From the NCBI GenBank assembly GCA_030041335.1, contig JASHOB010000071.1:1-64000 (forward strand): a DNA stretch of 64,000 bases. Direction: 5' to 3'. The position numbers were made by a program, and so were the translations under genes. Positions 25,707-34,553 of this stretch are shown here, piece by piece; position 1 is the stretch's first letter, and each line of letters begins with the position of its first letter. The DNA is from Alphaproteobacteria bacterium (lineage in GTDB: Bacteria; Pseudomonadota; Alphaproteobacteria; ATCC43930; CGMCC-115725). Below the pieces are notes generated by a model that was not told the DNA's origin, made no database searches, and worked only from the letters and a program-made list of their open reading frames with translations.

Positions 25707-27271
25707 TGAACCTGCGACCAACCGCGCTCGACGCCGCCGGTCCGGCCCTGTTTCAGGGTTCGGAATGGGATTTCGACAAGCTGCGCCGCGTCTACGACGC
25801 GATCGAAGAAATCGCCGTCGGCGAACTCGGCCTCGACACTTACCCAAACCAGATCGAGGTCATCACATCGGAGCAGATGCTCGACGCCTATGCGTCGATC
25901 GGTCTCCCGCTGATGTACCGCCACTGGAGCTTCGGCAAGCGTTTCGCCCGTGAGGAGGCGCTTTATCGGCACGGCCTCATGGGCCTGGCCTACGAGATTG
26001 TCATCAATTCCAACCCCTGCATCAGCTATATCATGGAGGAAAACTCCATGCCGATGCAGACGCTGGTGGTGGCGCACGCGGCGTTCGGCCACAATCATTT
26101 CTTCAAGAACAATTACCTGTTCCGGCAATGGACGGATGCCGGCGGGATTCTCGACTATCTCGCCTTCGCGCGTGACTTTATCGCCCATGCCGAGGAGCGG
26201 CACGGCGTCGAAGCGGTCGAGCGCACGCTCGATGCCGCACATGCCCTGATGGATCACGGCGTGCATCGTTACGCCAAGCCGCCCAAGCTTAATCTCGAGG
26301 AGGAGCGCCGCCGCGAGGAAGAACGCCGGCTCCATTTCGAGAGGCACTATGACGATATCTGGCGGACCACGTTGTTCAGCGAGGAAAAACGCGACGAAGA
26401 CGAGGTCGCCGCCGCCAAGAAACGCGCCGAGGTGCGCCGACAGTTGCGCCTGCCCGAGGAGAATCTCCTCTATTTCATCGAGAAACGCGCGCCACGCCTC
26501 GAGCCGTGGCAGCGCGAACTGGTGCGCATCGTTCGCCACATTTCACAATACTTTTATCCGCAGAAGCAGACGCGGCTGATGAACGAGGGTTGTGCCACGT
26601 TCGTGCATTACACCATCGTCAACCGCCTTCATGAAAAGGGGCTGATCTCCGACGGCGCCCTGCTCGAAATTCTGCACTCGCACACCAGCGTCGTGTGCCA
26701 GCCGGACTTCGACGATGCGCGGTACAGCGGCATCAATCCCTACGCCCTGGGTTTCGCCATGATGCGCGATATCAAGCGCATCTGCACCGAGCCGACCGAT
26801 GAAGACCGCGATTGGTTTCCCGATATTGCCGGCAATGGCGATCCCTACGGCACGTTGCGTCACGCCTGGGCGAACTACCGCGACGAAAGCTTCATCCTGC
26901 AATATCTCAGCCCAAGGCTGATCCGCGATTTCCGCCTCTTCAAGATCGCCGACATCGAAGGGGCCGATACGCTTCAGGTCAACGCGATTCATGACGACCG
27001 CGGCTATCGCGAAATTCGCGCCGCCCTGGCACGGCATTACGACCTCGCCCGCCACGAACCCGACATCCAGGTGAAGGATGTCGACCTCGCCGGCGACCGC
27101 TGCCTGGTGCTGAGCCACGCCGTGCATGACGGGATCATGCTCGACGAGAGCCAGTGCGAGGCTGTCATCGACTATATCGCCGAATTGTGGCGTTACGGCG
27201 TGCGGCTCGAGGAGGTCGACGCCATGAGCGACAAGGTAATCAAGACCTACGAAGAGCCGGCGCGGCGTTAA
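25703..27271 (+). CDS. ycgB: SpoVR family protein
   Basis: A 522-residue SpoVR-domain protein, the third partner of the PrkA/YeaH group. Conserved blocks include EVITSEQMLDAYASIGLPL, YRHWSFGKRFAREE, NPCISYIMEENSM, NEGCATFVHYTIVNRLHEKG and NPYALGFAMMRDIKRI. The His-rich stretch HAAFGHNHFFKNN suggests a metal or catalytic site, but the family's activity is unknown. The name comes from the sporulation cortex gene of Bacillus; in non-sporulating bacteria the gene goes with prkA in starvation survival. Start by the ATGA overlap with yeaH. Confidence 0.95.
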   Translation: MMNLRPTALDAAGPALFQGSEWDFDKLRRVYDAIEEIAVGELGLDTYPNQIEVITSEQMLDAYASIGLPLMYRHWSFGKRFAREEALYRHGLMGLAYEIVINSNPCISYIMEENSMPMQTLVVAHAAFGHNHFFKNNYLFRQWTDAGGILDYLAFARDFIAHAEERHGVEAVERTLDAAHALMDHGVHRYAKPPKLNLEEERRREEERRLHFERHYDDIWRTTLFSEEKRDEDEVAAAKKRAEVRRQLRLPEENLLYFIEKRAPRLEPWQRELVRIVRHISQYFYPQKQTRLMNEGCATFVHYTIVNRLHEKGLISDGALLEILHSHTSVVCQPDFDDARYSGINPYALGFAMMRDIKRICTEPTDEDRDWFPDIAGNGDPYGTLRHAWANYRDESFILQYLSPRLIRDFRLFKIADIEGADTLQVNAIHDDRGYREIRAALARHYDLARHEPDIQVKDVDLAGDRCLVLSHAVHDGIMLDESQCEAVIDYIAELWRYGVRLEEVDAMSDKVIKTYEEPARR

Positions 27272-27299
27272 GCTTGGCATTTTCGATTGCAATTTGGCC

Positions 27300-27323
27300 G
27301 TGCCGGTACACCGCTGCCGGCAC
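27300..27323. terminator. Possible terminator hairpin after ycgB
   Basis: GTGCCGG at 27300-27306 pairs with CCGGCAC at 27317-27323 around a 10-nt loop, about 30 bp after the ycgB stop and before the convergent msrB. There is no T-run, so it is a weak candidate. Confidence 0.3.
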
Positions 27324-27451
27324 GCAACCACGGCAGACCCCCACCATCGCCGCGAAGGAAGGTGAGACCAAAGCGCAGACCTGACGCCGTCGCGCGCCTA
27401 GGGCCGCGCGCGCGCCGTATGCCCGGCGCAACGTCCTGGCACCAGTCGCGT

Positions 27452-27850
27452 TTATTTCTTCGGCATCAACTTAAGCGACGCCGAATTCATGCAATAACGC
27501 AGGCCGGTCGGCTCGGGCCCGTCATCGAACACGTGGCCTAGATGGGCATCGCATTTGGCGCACAGCGCCTCGGTGCGGACCATGAAATGACTGTGGTCGT
27601 CCTGCGTCGCCACGCTCTTATCGTCGATCGGCTTGAAGAAACTCGGCCAGCCGGTGCCCGAATCGAACTTGGTGTCGGAATCGAACAGGGGCGCGCCGCA
27701 GCCGGCGCAAACAAAGACGCCGGGCGAGTGATCGTTCCAATATTGACCGGTAAACGCAGGCTCCGTGCCCTTTTCGCGCATGATATGGAACTCCGTCGGC
27801 GTCAGCTCCGCCCGCCACTGGGCTTCCGTCTTCTTTAGCTTGTCGGTCAT
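27452..27850 (-). CDS. msrB: Peptide-methionine (R)-S-oxide reductase
   Basis: A 132-residue MsrB, repairing the R-sulfoxide of methionine in oxidised proteins in the cytoplasm (no signal peptide). The structural zinc is held by C48-x2-C51 and C97-x2-C100. GTGWPSFF and GLRYCMNSASL are the active-site blocks, with Cys120 as the catalytic cysteine. The recycling Cys used by some MsrBs is not obvious, so regeneration may go through thioredoxin directly. It stands alone, convergent with the prkA operon. Confidence 0.95.
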   Translation of the reverse strand: MTDKLKKTEAQWRAELTPTEFHIMREKGTEPAFTGQYWNDHSPGVFVCAGCGAPLFDSDTKFDSGTGWPSFFKPIDDKSVATQDDHSHFMVRTEALCAKCDAHLGHVFDDGPEPTGLRYCMNSASLKLMPKK

Positions 27851-27941
27851 GGTGCACCTTCCTCAGGAAAATCTAATGCGTCCCGAGACCGACGCAAGTG
27901 AGCTCACTGTCACATTGCGGCGAACGCTGCTTGACAATTGA

Positions 27942-27957
27942 GGCGCAATCCTGCGCC
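27942..27957. repeat. Short perfect hairpin, 6-bp arms
   Basis: GGCGCA and TGCGCC flank the tetraloop ATCC, just after TTGACA at 27931-27936, in the non-coding stretch upstream of msrB. The TTGACA has no good -10 partner. It could be an operator, an RNA hairpin or chance. Confidence 0.25.
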
Positions 27958-28138
27958 GTCTTGAGCGGATCAGGTCTTGTGTATCAATCTCGTTGAGCCG
28001 GGTTCGCGAGTGCCAGGATGACCGATTGGGCTGGCGTAGCGCGTGGCCGGCGCGGTCTTTGGGGTTGTGGCCGTCGGGTCCTTGCCGGGATGCCCTAGGG
28101 GGTGGCGCGTGAGTTGCCGGCCTGCCGCCCCAAATTAC

Positions 28139-28930
28139 CTAGCCGACGACGCCGTCGATCGCACCACCCGAGACGCGCGGCAACGGGCGGCCCTTCGGTT
28201 CGTCGATGAAACCGCGGGCAAGAATCCGATCGCCGCCTACGCCGCATGCTGACCGATGGGACCGGGGGCTCCGTCACGCCCGACAAGTTCATGGCGGCAT
28301 TGCATGCCTCACTCGATCCGGTCGTGCCCTTGAGCCAGGTCCTCGTCACTGATGCCTGTTTTGTCCGCGCCGCGGCGGGAGGCACAACGGAACGCGTGAT
28401 TGGCGGCGATCGCGAGGGGCAGGATCACTCGGTTGCCGGCACCGCCAGACCGATCCCTTCTCAAGCGCATCCCGTGATCGCGGCCGCAGCCAAGGGCGAT
28501 CAATGGGCGTTCACGTTGTGGCTGCTGCCTGAGAATGGCTTGAAGTTTGCGCGCTTCAACTTCACCCCGGCCAGGCTGCCCGGGAAATCGCCGTCGGATC
28601 TCATCGCGATGGCGCGCGCGGCACGACAAGATCGACGGCATCGGTGCCCCCGGTGTTGGCGACAGGATCGATCTCGCGATCACTCAGGAACGTTCGCCGT
28701 GGCAGAGCGATAACGATGCCGAGACCCGCGACCGCATCCTGATCCGTGGTTTTATCGCGGCAGTCCCGGCGTATTCGGCGTCGTTGGGCGGCCTGATCTT
28801 GCTGGCGCGCGACGAGAGCGGCGGCCACTGTACCGCACTGTTGCCATCTCCAGAGGAAGACCAGCCGGCCAAGAAATGGCCGGCGGGACCGCTTGCGATT
28901 GGCGACGAGGTGGGGGAATCTCCTCGCCCC
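28139..28930 (+). pseudogene. Probable broken gene with two frameshifts, product not recognised
   Basis: Codon choice typical of this genome (G/C in third position) can be followed through three successive frames. The first piece ends TAGKNPIAAYAA near 28250. The second runs from about 28246 (SVTPDKFMAALHASLDPVV, then KGDQWAFTLWLLPENGLKF) to about 28620. The third resumes as DKIDGIGAPGVGDRIDLAIT and RILIRGFIAAVPAYSASLGG. The third frame is the rsmE frame and has no stop before it. Read as one protein it would be roughly 260 residues with no domain I know. Decay or two assembly errors both fit; no single intact frame covers it. Confidence 0.45.
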
Positions 28931-29680
28931 ATGGCCTCTACCTCTGTCACTCGGCTTTACAGCGATCGCGTGCTGAGCGCCGGCGCCCTGCTCGAACTTG
29001 ACGCGGCGCAAACGCATCACCTGCGCAACGTCCTGCGCCTCGGCGCGGGCACGCGCATCGCGCTGTTCAACGGCGGCGACGGCGAATGGTGGGGCGAGAT
29101 CCAACACCTCGGCAAGGACGATGGCCGCGTCCAGGTGACGGAACAGCGGCGCCGATCGCGGTTGGAACCCGATCTCTGGCTCGTGTTCGCGCCCCTGAAG
29201 CGCGCGCGCATCGATTATCTGGTCGAGAAGGCGAGCGAACTCGGGGTCAGCGTGCTGGTGCCAACGCTGACCGAGCGCACCGTGGTCGAGCGCCTCAATC
29301 TTGACCGGCTCCGCGCACATGCCCGCGCCGCAGCCGAGCAGACCGAACGTTTCACCGTGCCTGAAATTCGTGAACCCGCGCTCCTGAGCGGCCTCTTGGC
29401 GCACTGGCCGGCCGAGCGCCGGCTCTTGGCCTGTGTCGAGACCGGTGCCGCCCCCGCGATTGCCGACCGGCTGGCCGCGGAACGGCCGGGGTCTTGGGCC
29501 GTGCTGGTCGGCCCGGAGGGCGGATTTTCGGACAAGGAGCTTGACGGTCTTGTCAAACTCCCCTTTGTTTGCGCTGTCAGCCTGGGCCCGCGGGTATTGC
29601 GCGCCGACACAGCCGCAATCGCGGCGTTATCCGTGCTCCAGGCATGTCTCGGCGATTGGCGTGCCAGTCGCGGGGCATGA
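28931..29680 (+). CDS. rsmE: 16S rRNA (uracil-1498-N3)-methyltransferase
   Basis: A 249-residue SPOUT methyltransferase that methylates N3 of U1498 in 16S rRNA using SAM. The N-terminal PUA-like part has [18 protein letters not shown] and [20 protein letters not shown]; the SPOUT knot is shown by [16 protein letters not shown] and [20 protein letters not shown]. The ATG at 28931 gives the usual length; the frame is open far upstream because it joins the broken gene before it. A purine-rich stretch (GAGGTGGGGGA) lies upstream. Its stop is 33 bp before the gshA start. Confidence 0.93.
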   Translation: MASTSVTRLYSDRVLSAGALLELDAAQTHHLRNVLRLGAGTRIALFNGGDGEWWGEIQHLGKDDGRVQVTEQRRRSRLEPDLWLVFAPLKRARIDYLVEKASELGVSVLVPTLTERTVVERLNLDRLRAHARAAAEQTERFTVPEIREPALLSGLLAHWPAERRLLACVETGAAPAIADRLAAERPGSWAVLVGPEGGFSDKELDGLVKLPFVCAVSLGPRVLRADTAAIAALSVLQACLGDWRASRGA

Positions 29681-29712
29681 AGCGCCGCTCTCAAAGGGAA
29701 TTCCGTATTTCA

Positions 29713-31098
29713 ATGTCAGGCCCAGTCGCTTCGGGCAGTGCCCCTATCACCAACCGCCGTCAACTCGTCGAATATCTTGCCGCCGGCAGCAAGCCGCCAG
29801 CGCAATGGCGCATCGGTACCGAGCATGAAAAATTTGTGTTTCGCCGCGACGACCTGTCGCCGGCGCCCTATGCCGGGCGACGCAGCATCGCGGCGCTGCT
29901 CGGCGGCATGAAGCGCTTCGGCTGGCAGGCAGTGACGGAGAACGATCAGATCATCGGCCTCTCCAACGGCACCGCTTCGGTCTCGCTCGAACCGGGGGGT
30001 CAGTTCGAATTGTCGGGGGCGCCCCTGGAAGACCTCCATCACACCTGCAGCGAGGTGACCGAACATCTCCATCAGGTTCGCGCCGTTGCCGATGAACTCG
30101 GTCTCGGCGTTCTCGCCACCGGCTTTCACCCGAAGGCCCGGCTTGCCGATATCGACTGGATGCCAAAAGGCCGGTACGCCATCATGCGGCGCTACATGCC
30201 GAAACGCGGCCATCTCGGTCTCGACATGATGCTGCGGACCTGCACCGTGCAGGTCAATCTCGACTTCGCTTCCGAAGCCGACATGGTGCGCAAGTTCCGC
30301 CTCGGACTCGCCTTGCAGCCGGTTGCGACCGCGCTCTTCGCCAACTCACCCTTCACCGAGGGCAAGCCCAACGGTTACCAGAGCTATCGCGGCCAAGTCT
30401 GGACCGACACCGACCCCGACCGCACCGGGCTGCTGCCGTTTGTGTTTGAGCCGGGAATGGGGTTCGAGCGCTACGTCGATTATATGCTCGATGTCCCGAT
30501 GTACTTTGTCTATCGCGACGGCAACTATATCGACGTTGCCGGCCAATCCTTTCGCGATTTCCTCGATGGCCGATTGCCGGGATTGCCGGGCGAAATTCCA
30601 CACTTGAGTGATTGGGGCGATCATCTTACGACGGCGTTCCCCGAGGTGCGGCTCAAACGTTTCCTCGAAATGCGCGGCGCCGATAGCGGGCCATGGGGCC
30701 GCTTGTGCGCTCTTCCAGCGCTGTGGGCCGGCCTCCTCTATGACGACGCGGCCACCGACGCCGCGCTCGATCTCGTCAAGGATTGGCGCGCCGATGAGCG
30801 CGAGAGGTTACGGCGCGAAGTGCCAAAGACGGGGCTTCGGACCAAATTCCGGCGGGGCACCGTTCACGACATCGCGAAAGCGGTGCTGGAGATCGCCGCA
30901 GCGGGCTTACGGCACCGCAACCGCCGCGACGGCAAAGGCCGGGACGAGAGTATATTTCTCGATCCACTACAACAAATTGTGGCCTCGGCGCAAAGCCCGG
31001 CTGACAGATTGATTGAGGCCTACGGCCAACGCTGGCACGGCAGCGTCGATCCCATGTTCGACGAAGAGTCGTTGGGCGGCGAGCCCCGCCGGGCATAG
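29713..31098 (+). CDS. gshA: Glutamate-cysteine ligase, plant/alphaproteobacterial type
   Basis: A 461-residue ligase that makes gamma-glutamylcysteine, the first step of glutathione synthesis. [39 protein letters not shown] and [20 protein letters not shown] are diagnostic of the class shared by alphaproteobacteria and plants, unlike the E. coli type. The plant enzymes are redox-regulated by disulfides; whether this one is cannot be told. The start at 29713 fits family length, while an in-frame ATG at 29677 overlaps the rsmE stop and would allow coupling. Likely co-transcribed with rsmE, as in many relatives. Confidence 0.94.
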   Translation: MSGPVASGSAPITNRRQLVEYLAAGSKPPAQWRIGTEHEKFVFRRDDLSPAPYAGRRSIAALLGGMKRFGWQAVTENDQIIGLSNGTASVSLEPGGQFELSGAPLEDLHHTCSEVTEHLHQVRAVADELGLGVLATGFHPKARLADIDWMPKGRYAIMRRYMPKRGHLGLDMMLRTCTVQVNLDFASEADMVRKFRLGLALQPVATALFANSPFTEGKPNGYQSYRGQVWTDTDPDRTGLLPFVFEPGMGFERYVDYMLDVPMYFVYRDGNYIDVAGQSFRDFLDGRLPGLPGEIPHLSDWGDHLTTAFPEVRLKRFLEMRGADSGPWGRLCALPALWAGLLYDDAATDAALDLVKDWRADERERLRREVPKTGLRTKFRRGTVHDIAKAVLEIAAAGLRHRNRRDGKGRDESIFLDPLQQIVASAQSPADRLIEAYGQRWHGSVDPMFDEESLGGEPRRA

Positions 31099-31178
31099 GT
31101 GCGTTCAACAAACGTTAAAGGATTGACTTCGGACCAAACCGGTTCCATTTGTGGCACGGGCTTGTTCGCGAGGATCCG

Positions 31179-31727
31179 ATGTTTATTCAGACCGAAACGA
31201 CGCCAAATCCGGCGACGCTCAAATTCATTCCGGGTCGCGTCGTGATGGCCGATGGGACCGCGCAATTCGCGAATGCGGAGGCGGCGGACGGGCGCTCACC
31301 CCTGGCGCAGCGGCTCTTTACCGTGCCGGGCGTGACCGGCGTGTTTCTCGCCGGCGATTTCATCTCGGTCACCAAGGACGGCACCCAGGATTGGTTCCAG
31401 CTCAAGCCGCAGATCCTCGCCGCGATTATGGAGCATTACACTTCGGGTCGCCCGGTCATGCTGGCGCCGGCCTCGCCCGGCGAGGCTGCCACCGCCGATG
31501 ACGAAGTGGTGTCCGCGATCAAGGAACTGATCGAAACCCGCGTGCGTCCCGCGGTCGCTCAGGATGGCGGCGACATTGTGTTCGAACACTTTGCCGACGG
31601 CGTCGTCTATCTCCAGATGCACGGCGCCTGTTCCGGCTGTCCGAGTTCAATGGCAACCCTTAAGGCGGGGATCGAAAATATGCTGCGCCACTATATTCCG
31701 GAGGTCATCGAAGTCAGGGCGCTTTGA
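31179..31727 (+). CDS. NifU-like Fe-S scaffold/carrier protein (Nfu)
   Basis: A 182-residue protein with two domains. The N-terminal Nfu domain starts MFIQTETTPNPATLKFIPGR, and the C-terminal NifU domain holds the cluster-binding pair Cys-x2-Cys in GACSGCPSSMATLK. This arrangement is the mitochondrial NFU1/HIRIP5 type, which delivers 4Fe-4S clusters to enzymes such as lipoate synthase and aconitase. ATG at 31179 follows GCGAGGA. The last 37 bp overlap the end of the convergent vanX-type gene. Confidence 0.92.
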   Translation: MFIQTETTPNPATLKFIPGRVVMADGTAQFANAEAADGRSPLAQRLFTVPGVTGVFLAGDFISVTKDGTQDWFQLKPQILAAIMEHYTSGRPVMLAPASPGEAATADDEVVSAIKELIETRVRPAVAQDGGDIVFEHFADGVVYLQMHGACSGCPSSMATLKAGIENMLRHYIPEVIEVRAL

Positions 31728-32278
31728 GGCAGCATCGGCCGGTCGAGCACAGCGTCGCCCAAAACCGGATATTTCTTCGACTGAAACAGCTGGTAGTGCC
31801 ACCATTCGTTGCCGTAGAAATCCCAGCCTGCGGCGGTCATCAGTCCCAATAGCAGAAAACGGTTGCGTTGCGCCGCCGACGCAATATCGCGGTTGGCGTG
31901 ATGCGATAGCGGGGTAAAGGCGTCGAACGCGGTCCCCATGTCGAGTTCGTTGCCCTCGGCATCGATCAGTGTCAGATCGACCGCAACGCCGCGCGAATGG
32001 GGCGAACCCTGGCGCGGATCGGCAAGAAATTCCCGGTCGGGACGGAAATTCCACAACACCCACTGTGCTTCACTCGGTCTAAAGGCGTCGAAGATCTTGA
32101 GCCGCAGGCCCAGCGGCTGCGCCAATTGGGCGGCTCCTTTGAGCCGCGCCGCGGCGTCGGGGTGGAGATAGCAGCCCGACCGGACGTAGACCGGCTTGCC
32201 GGTAAAGTTGCGCGGCGTGGCATAGGCTATGTCAAGGACGACGCCATGGCTTTCAGCACTGATCTCGAGCAATCTCAT
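31691..32278 (-). CDS. D-alanyl-D-alanine dipeptidase, VanX/DdpX type
   Basis: A 195-residue zinc dipeptidase. SPHSRGVAVDLTL gives the His and Asp zinc ligands and NEWWHYQ gives the catalytic Glu and third ligand (ExxWH). KIFDAFRPSEAQ is the conserved Arg loop. In Gram-negative bacteria such enzymes recycle cell-wall D-Ala-D-Ala as carbon or nitrogen source; no vanH/vanA genes are present, so vancomycin resistance is not implied. I see no signal peptide, so it is probably cytoplasmic. It is divergent from tsaB with only 51 bp between the start codons, and its 3' end lies inside the nfu gene. Confidence 0.92.
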   Translation of the reverse strand: MRLLEISAESHGVVLDIAYATPRNFTGKPVYVRSGCYLHPDAAARLKGAAQLAQPLGLRLKIFDAFRPSEAQWVLWNFRPDREFLADPRQGSPHSRGVAVDLTLIDAEGNELDMGTAFDAFTPLSHHANRDIASAAQRNRFLLLGLMTAAGWDFYGNEWWHYQLFQSKKYPVLGDAVLDRPMLPQSALTSMTSGI

Positions 32279-32329
32279 GGCGGAAAAATGGACCGAGTCG
32301 GGTGATGTTTCAGCTGTTATTTTGGCGCG

Positions 32330-32995
32330 ATGCTCGTTCTCGGCCTCGATAGCGCCGGCCAGGGGGCATCGGCCGCGCTGCTGCGCGACGGCAGTGTGGT
32401 TGCCGCACGTGCTGCCGCGGCGGACCGCAGCCAGGCCGAGATCCTGTTGCCGATGATCGCCGAGGTGCTGGGCGAAGCGCACACCGATCCACTGGGACTC
32501 GATCTGATCGCGACCACGACCGGGCCCGGCTCGTTTACCGGTTTGCGCATCGCCATCGCGACCGCGCGCGGGCTGGCGCTGGCTGCAGGTGTACCCGCAG
32601 TCGGGGTGTCGCGTCTCGCCGCGGTCGCCGCGCGTTTTCCGCCCGAGCGGCGGGCGGGACGCGGCCTATTGGTGGCACTCGACACGCGTCGTGACGATTT
32701 TTTCCTCCAGCTTTTCACCGACACGGAGGGGGATCCACATCTCGCCAGCGCAGAAAGAGCGGCGAGCGCGCTACCCGACATTCCCCTTTTGCTGGCGGGT
32801 GATGCCGCGCCGCGGCTGGCAGCAGCGCTCAAGGGACGAGACATTGCGATTGCACGCGGCTTCGATTTTCCCTGCGCCGAAGAAGTGGCGCGGCTCGGCG
32901 CGATCCTATCGAGGGATGGCACGGCCAGCCCTCCCCGTCCCTTCTATTTGCGCGCGCCGGACACCACACTGCCCCGCAGGGCTGCGTCGTCGTGA
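32330..32995 (+). CDS. tsaB: tRNA threonylcarbamoyladenosine biosynthesis protein TsaB
   Basis: A 221-residue TsaB (YeaZ), the partner of TsaD in forming t6A at position 37 of ANN-decoding tRNAs. The ASKHA fold starts MLVLGLDSAGQGASAALL and the key block TTTGPGSFTGLRIAIATARG is present. It ends with a GTGA overlap into rimI, the usual neighbour in alphaproteobacteria. tsaD is not in the window. Divergent from the dipeptidase gene. Confidence 0.94.
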   Translation: MLVLGLDSAGQGASAALLRDGSVVAARAAAADRSQAEILLPMIAEVLGEAHTDPLGLDLIATTTGPGSFTGLRIAIATARGLALAAGVPAVGVSRLAAVAARFPPERRAGRGLLVALDTRRDDFFLQLFTDTEGDPHLASAERAASALPDIPLLLAGDAAPRLAAALKGRDIAIARGFDFPCAEEVARLGAILSRDGTASPPRPFYLRAPDTTLPRRAASS

Positions 32996-33465
32996 GCGGC
33001 GAGCTCAGACTGCTGCTGCGCTCGGAACTGGGCGCCCTGGCCAAGCTCCATGCCCAGTGTTTCCCGGTAGATCCCTGGACCGTGCGCGACTTCATGGAAT
33101 TGTTGGCCATCCGGGGGGCCAGCGGTCATCTCGCAACCTCGCCGGACACCGGCATCGTCGCCTTCATTCTCGACCTTATCGGTCCCGACGATGCCGAGAT
33201 CCTGACCATTGGCGTGGCGCCGGGCGCGCGCCGCCGCGGCTTGGCACGCGCCTTGATCGCCGATCTTTCCAAGCGCGCCCGGCAACGTGGCGCGCGCCGC
33301 GTTCTCCTCGAAGTCGCGGCCGACAACAAAGCCGCGATCTCGCTCTATAGCTCGGTCGGATTTATTCTGCTCGGCGAGCGGCCCGGCTACTATAAGTCAC
33401 CGTCCGGCAGGGCCGATGCTTTGATTTTCGGCTTGTCTCTGTCGCGTGAAGTCGATCATCCATAG
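32992..33465 (+). CDS. rimI: Ribosomal-protein-alanine N-acetyltransferase-like GNAT protein
   Basis: A 157-residue GNAT acetyltransferase starting at GTG, overlapping tsaB by 4 nt. VDPWTVRDFMELLA matches the RimI beginning, IGVAPGARRRGLARAL is the acetyl-CoA pyrophosphate loop, and EVAADNKAAISLYSSVGF is the end of the fold. RimI acetylates the N-terminus of ribosomal protein S18 in E. coli; the genuine target here is inferred from family and its pairing with tsaB. Confidence 0.88.
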   Translation: MSGELRLLLRSELGALAKLHAQCFPVDPWTVRDFMELLAIRGASGHLATSPDTGIVAFILDLIGPDDAEILTIGVAPGARRRGLARALIADLSKRARQRGARRVLLEVAADNKAAISLYSSVGFILLGERPGYYKSPSGRADALIFGLSLSREVDHP

Positions 33466-33551
33466 ACAAGCGATGGTCAATTCTTGTAATTTGATTGTCA
33501 GGAACGCCTGGGATTTCTCGAGTAATTGCAGAATTAGAGGCTAAGGCCGCA

Positions 33552-33962
33552 ATGACCGACAAAAGCAATAATAAGGATCTGTTGACACTGACGACCGATA
33601 TCGTATCGGCCCATGTTTCAAACAACACGGTAGCGGTCGCCGACCTGCCGCAATTGATCAACCAAGTCTATCAGTCTTTGTCAGGCATCGGCAAAACCCC
33701 GACAGCGGCGCCGCGCCCGCAGCCGGCGGTGCCGATCAAACGCTCGGTTCATCCCGATCACATCATTTGCCTCGAAGACGGCAAGAAGCTCAAGATGCTG
33801 AAGCGGCATTTGATGACCGCCTACAAGCTGACGCCCGAGGCCTATCGCGAGCGTTGGAGTCTGCCGCCGGACTATCCGATGGTGGCGCCGAATTACGCCA
33901 AGCAGCGTTCGCGTCTCGCCAAGGAAATCGGCCTCGGCACGCGCGGCCGCAAGAGCGGCTGA
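33552..33962 (+). CDS. mucR: MucR/Ros family transcriptional regulator
   Basis: A 136-residue regulator with the alphaproteobacterial zinc-finger domain. SVHPDHIICLEDGKKLKMLK then RHLMTAYKLTPEAYRERW is the MucR core. Cys73 and His86 are present, but the second Cys of Ros is Asp76 (CLED) and the usual second His is replaced (TAYKL), so zinc binding may differ from Ros. MucR proteins bind AT-rich promoters as H-NS-like silencers of exopolysaccharide, motility and virulence genes. The leader (33480-33540) is AT-rich, which suggests autoregulation. ATG follows GAGG. It lies just before fur, separated by 144 bp. Confidence 0.9.
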   Translation: MTDKSNNKDLLTLTTDIVSAHVSNNTVAVADLPQLINQVYQSLSGIGKTPTAAPRPQPAVPIKRSVHPDHIICLEDGKKLKMLKRHLMTAYKLTPEAYRERWSLPPDYPMVAPNYAKQRSRLAKEIGLGTRGRKSG

Positions 33963-34046
33963 CCGCGGGTCGCCGGTTCGCGGCGCCCGCCACATCTTTG
34001 GCAACCCGCGACGCGGTAGCGTGGCCCGAATCGGCTGCGGCCGGCG

Positions 34047-34075
34047 CTGGCATGACCGGTGCTTTGGGCTATAAT
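34047..34075 (+). promoter_or_regulatory. Probable sigma-70 promoter of the fur operon
   Basis: CTGGCA at 34047-34052 and a perfect TATAAT at 34070-34075 are 17 bp apart, in the gap after mucR. Transcription would start about 25 nt before the fur ATG. It is the only good promoter-like pair before the eight overlapping genes that follow. Confidence 0.55.
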
Positions 34076-34106
34076 CCCGGCGAGAGGCACATCTGACACG
34101 GGCGGA

Positions 34107-34553
34107 ATGACATCGCGGCTGGAACAATTGTGTATCGATAAAGGGCTGAAGATGACAGATCAGCGCCGCGTCATCGCCCGGGTTCTGTCGGAAGCGGTGG
34201 ATCACCCCGATGTCGAGCGCGTCTACCGCCGCGCGGTCGAGATCGATCCGAAGATCAGCATCGCCACGGTTTATCGGACCGTACGTTTGTTCGAGGAAGC
34301 CAACATCCTGACGCGCCACGATTTCGGCGATGGCCGCGCGCGCTATGAGGAGATGACCGGCGATCACCATGATCATCTGATCGATGTGCAATCCGGCCGT
34401 GTCATCGAGTTTCGCAACGAAGAGATCGAAAAATTGCAACAAACCGTCGCCGCCAATCTCGGCTATGCGCTCGTTGGCCACCGCCTCGAACTCTATGCCG
34501 TGCCCCAGGCGAAGGGCAGCAGCGAGACCACGCAGGCCAAGGCCAAGAAATGA
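34107..34553 (+). CDS. fur: Fur family transcriptional regulator (Fur/Mur type)
   Basis: A 148-residue metalloregulator. The N-terminal winged helix includes MTDQRRVIARVLSEAVDHPD and ISIATVYRTVRLFEE, and the metal-binding core is H87-H88-D89-H90 (GDHHDHLID). The C-terminal CxxC pairs that hold structural zinc in E. coli Fur are missing, as in alphaproteobacterial Fur/Mur proteins, many of which sense manganese. The last residues are a Lys/Ala/Gln-rich tail. The ATG at 34107 follows GGCGG. It leads an operon in which each next gene overlaps the last, starting with olsB (4 nt). Confidence 0.92.
   Translation: MTSRLEQLCIDKGLKMTDQRRVIARVLSEAVDHPDVERVYRRAVEIDPKISIATVYRTVRLFEEANILTRHDFGDGRARYEEMTGDHHDHLIDVQSGRVIEFRNEEIEKLQQTVAANLGYALVGHRLELYAVPQAKGSSETTQAKAKK

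Noticed and set aside
28601-29404. 267-codon minus-strand frame opposite rsmE and the broken gene
   Set aside because: No family match, and it is antisense to rsmE.
31691-32278. Vancomycin resistance gene
   Set aside because: VanX-type dipeptidase only; no vanH, vanA or vanRS nearby, and such enzymes serve peptidoglycan recycling in Gram-negatives.
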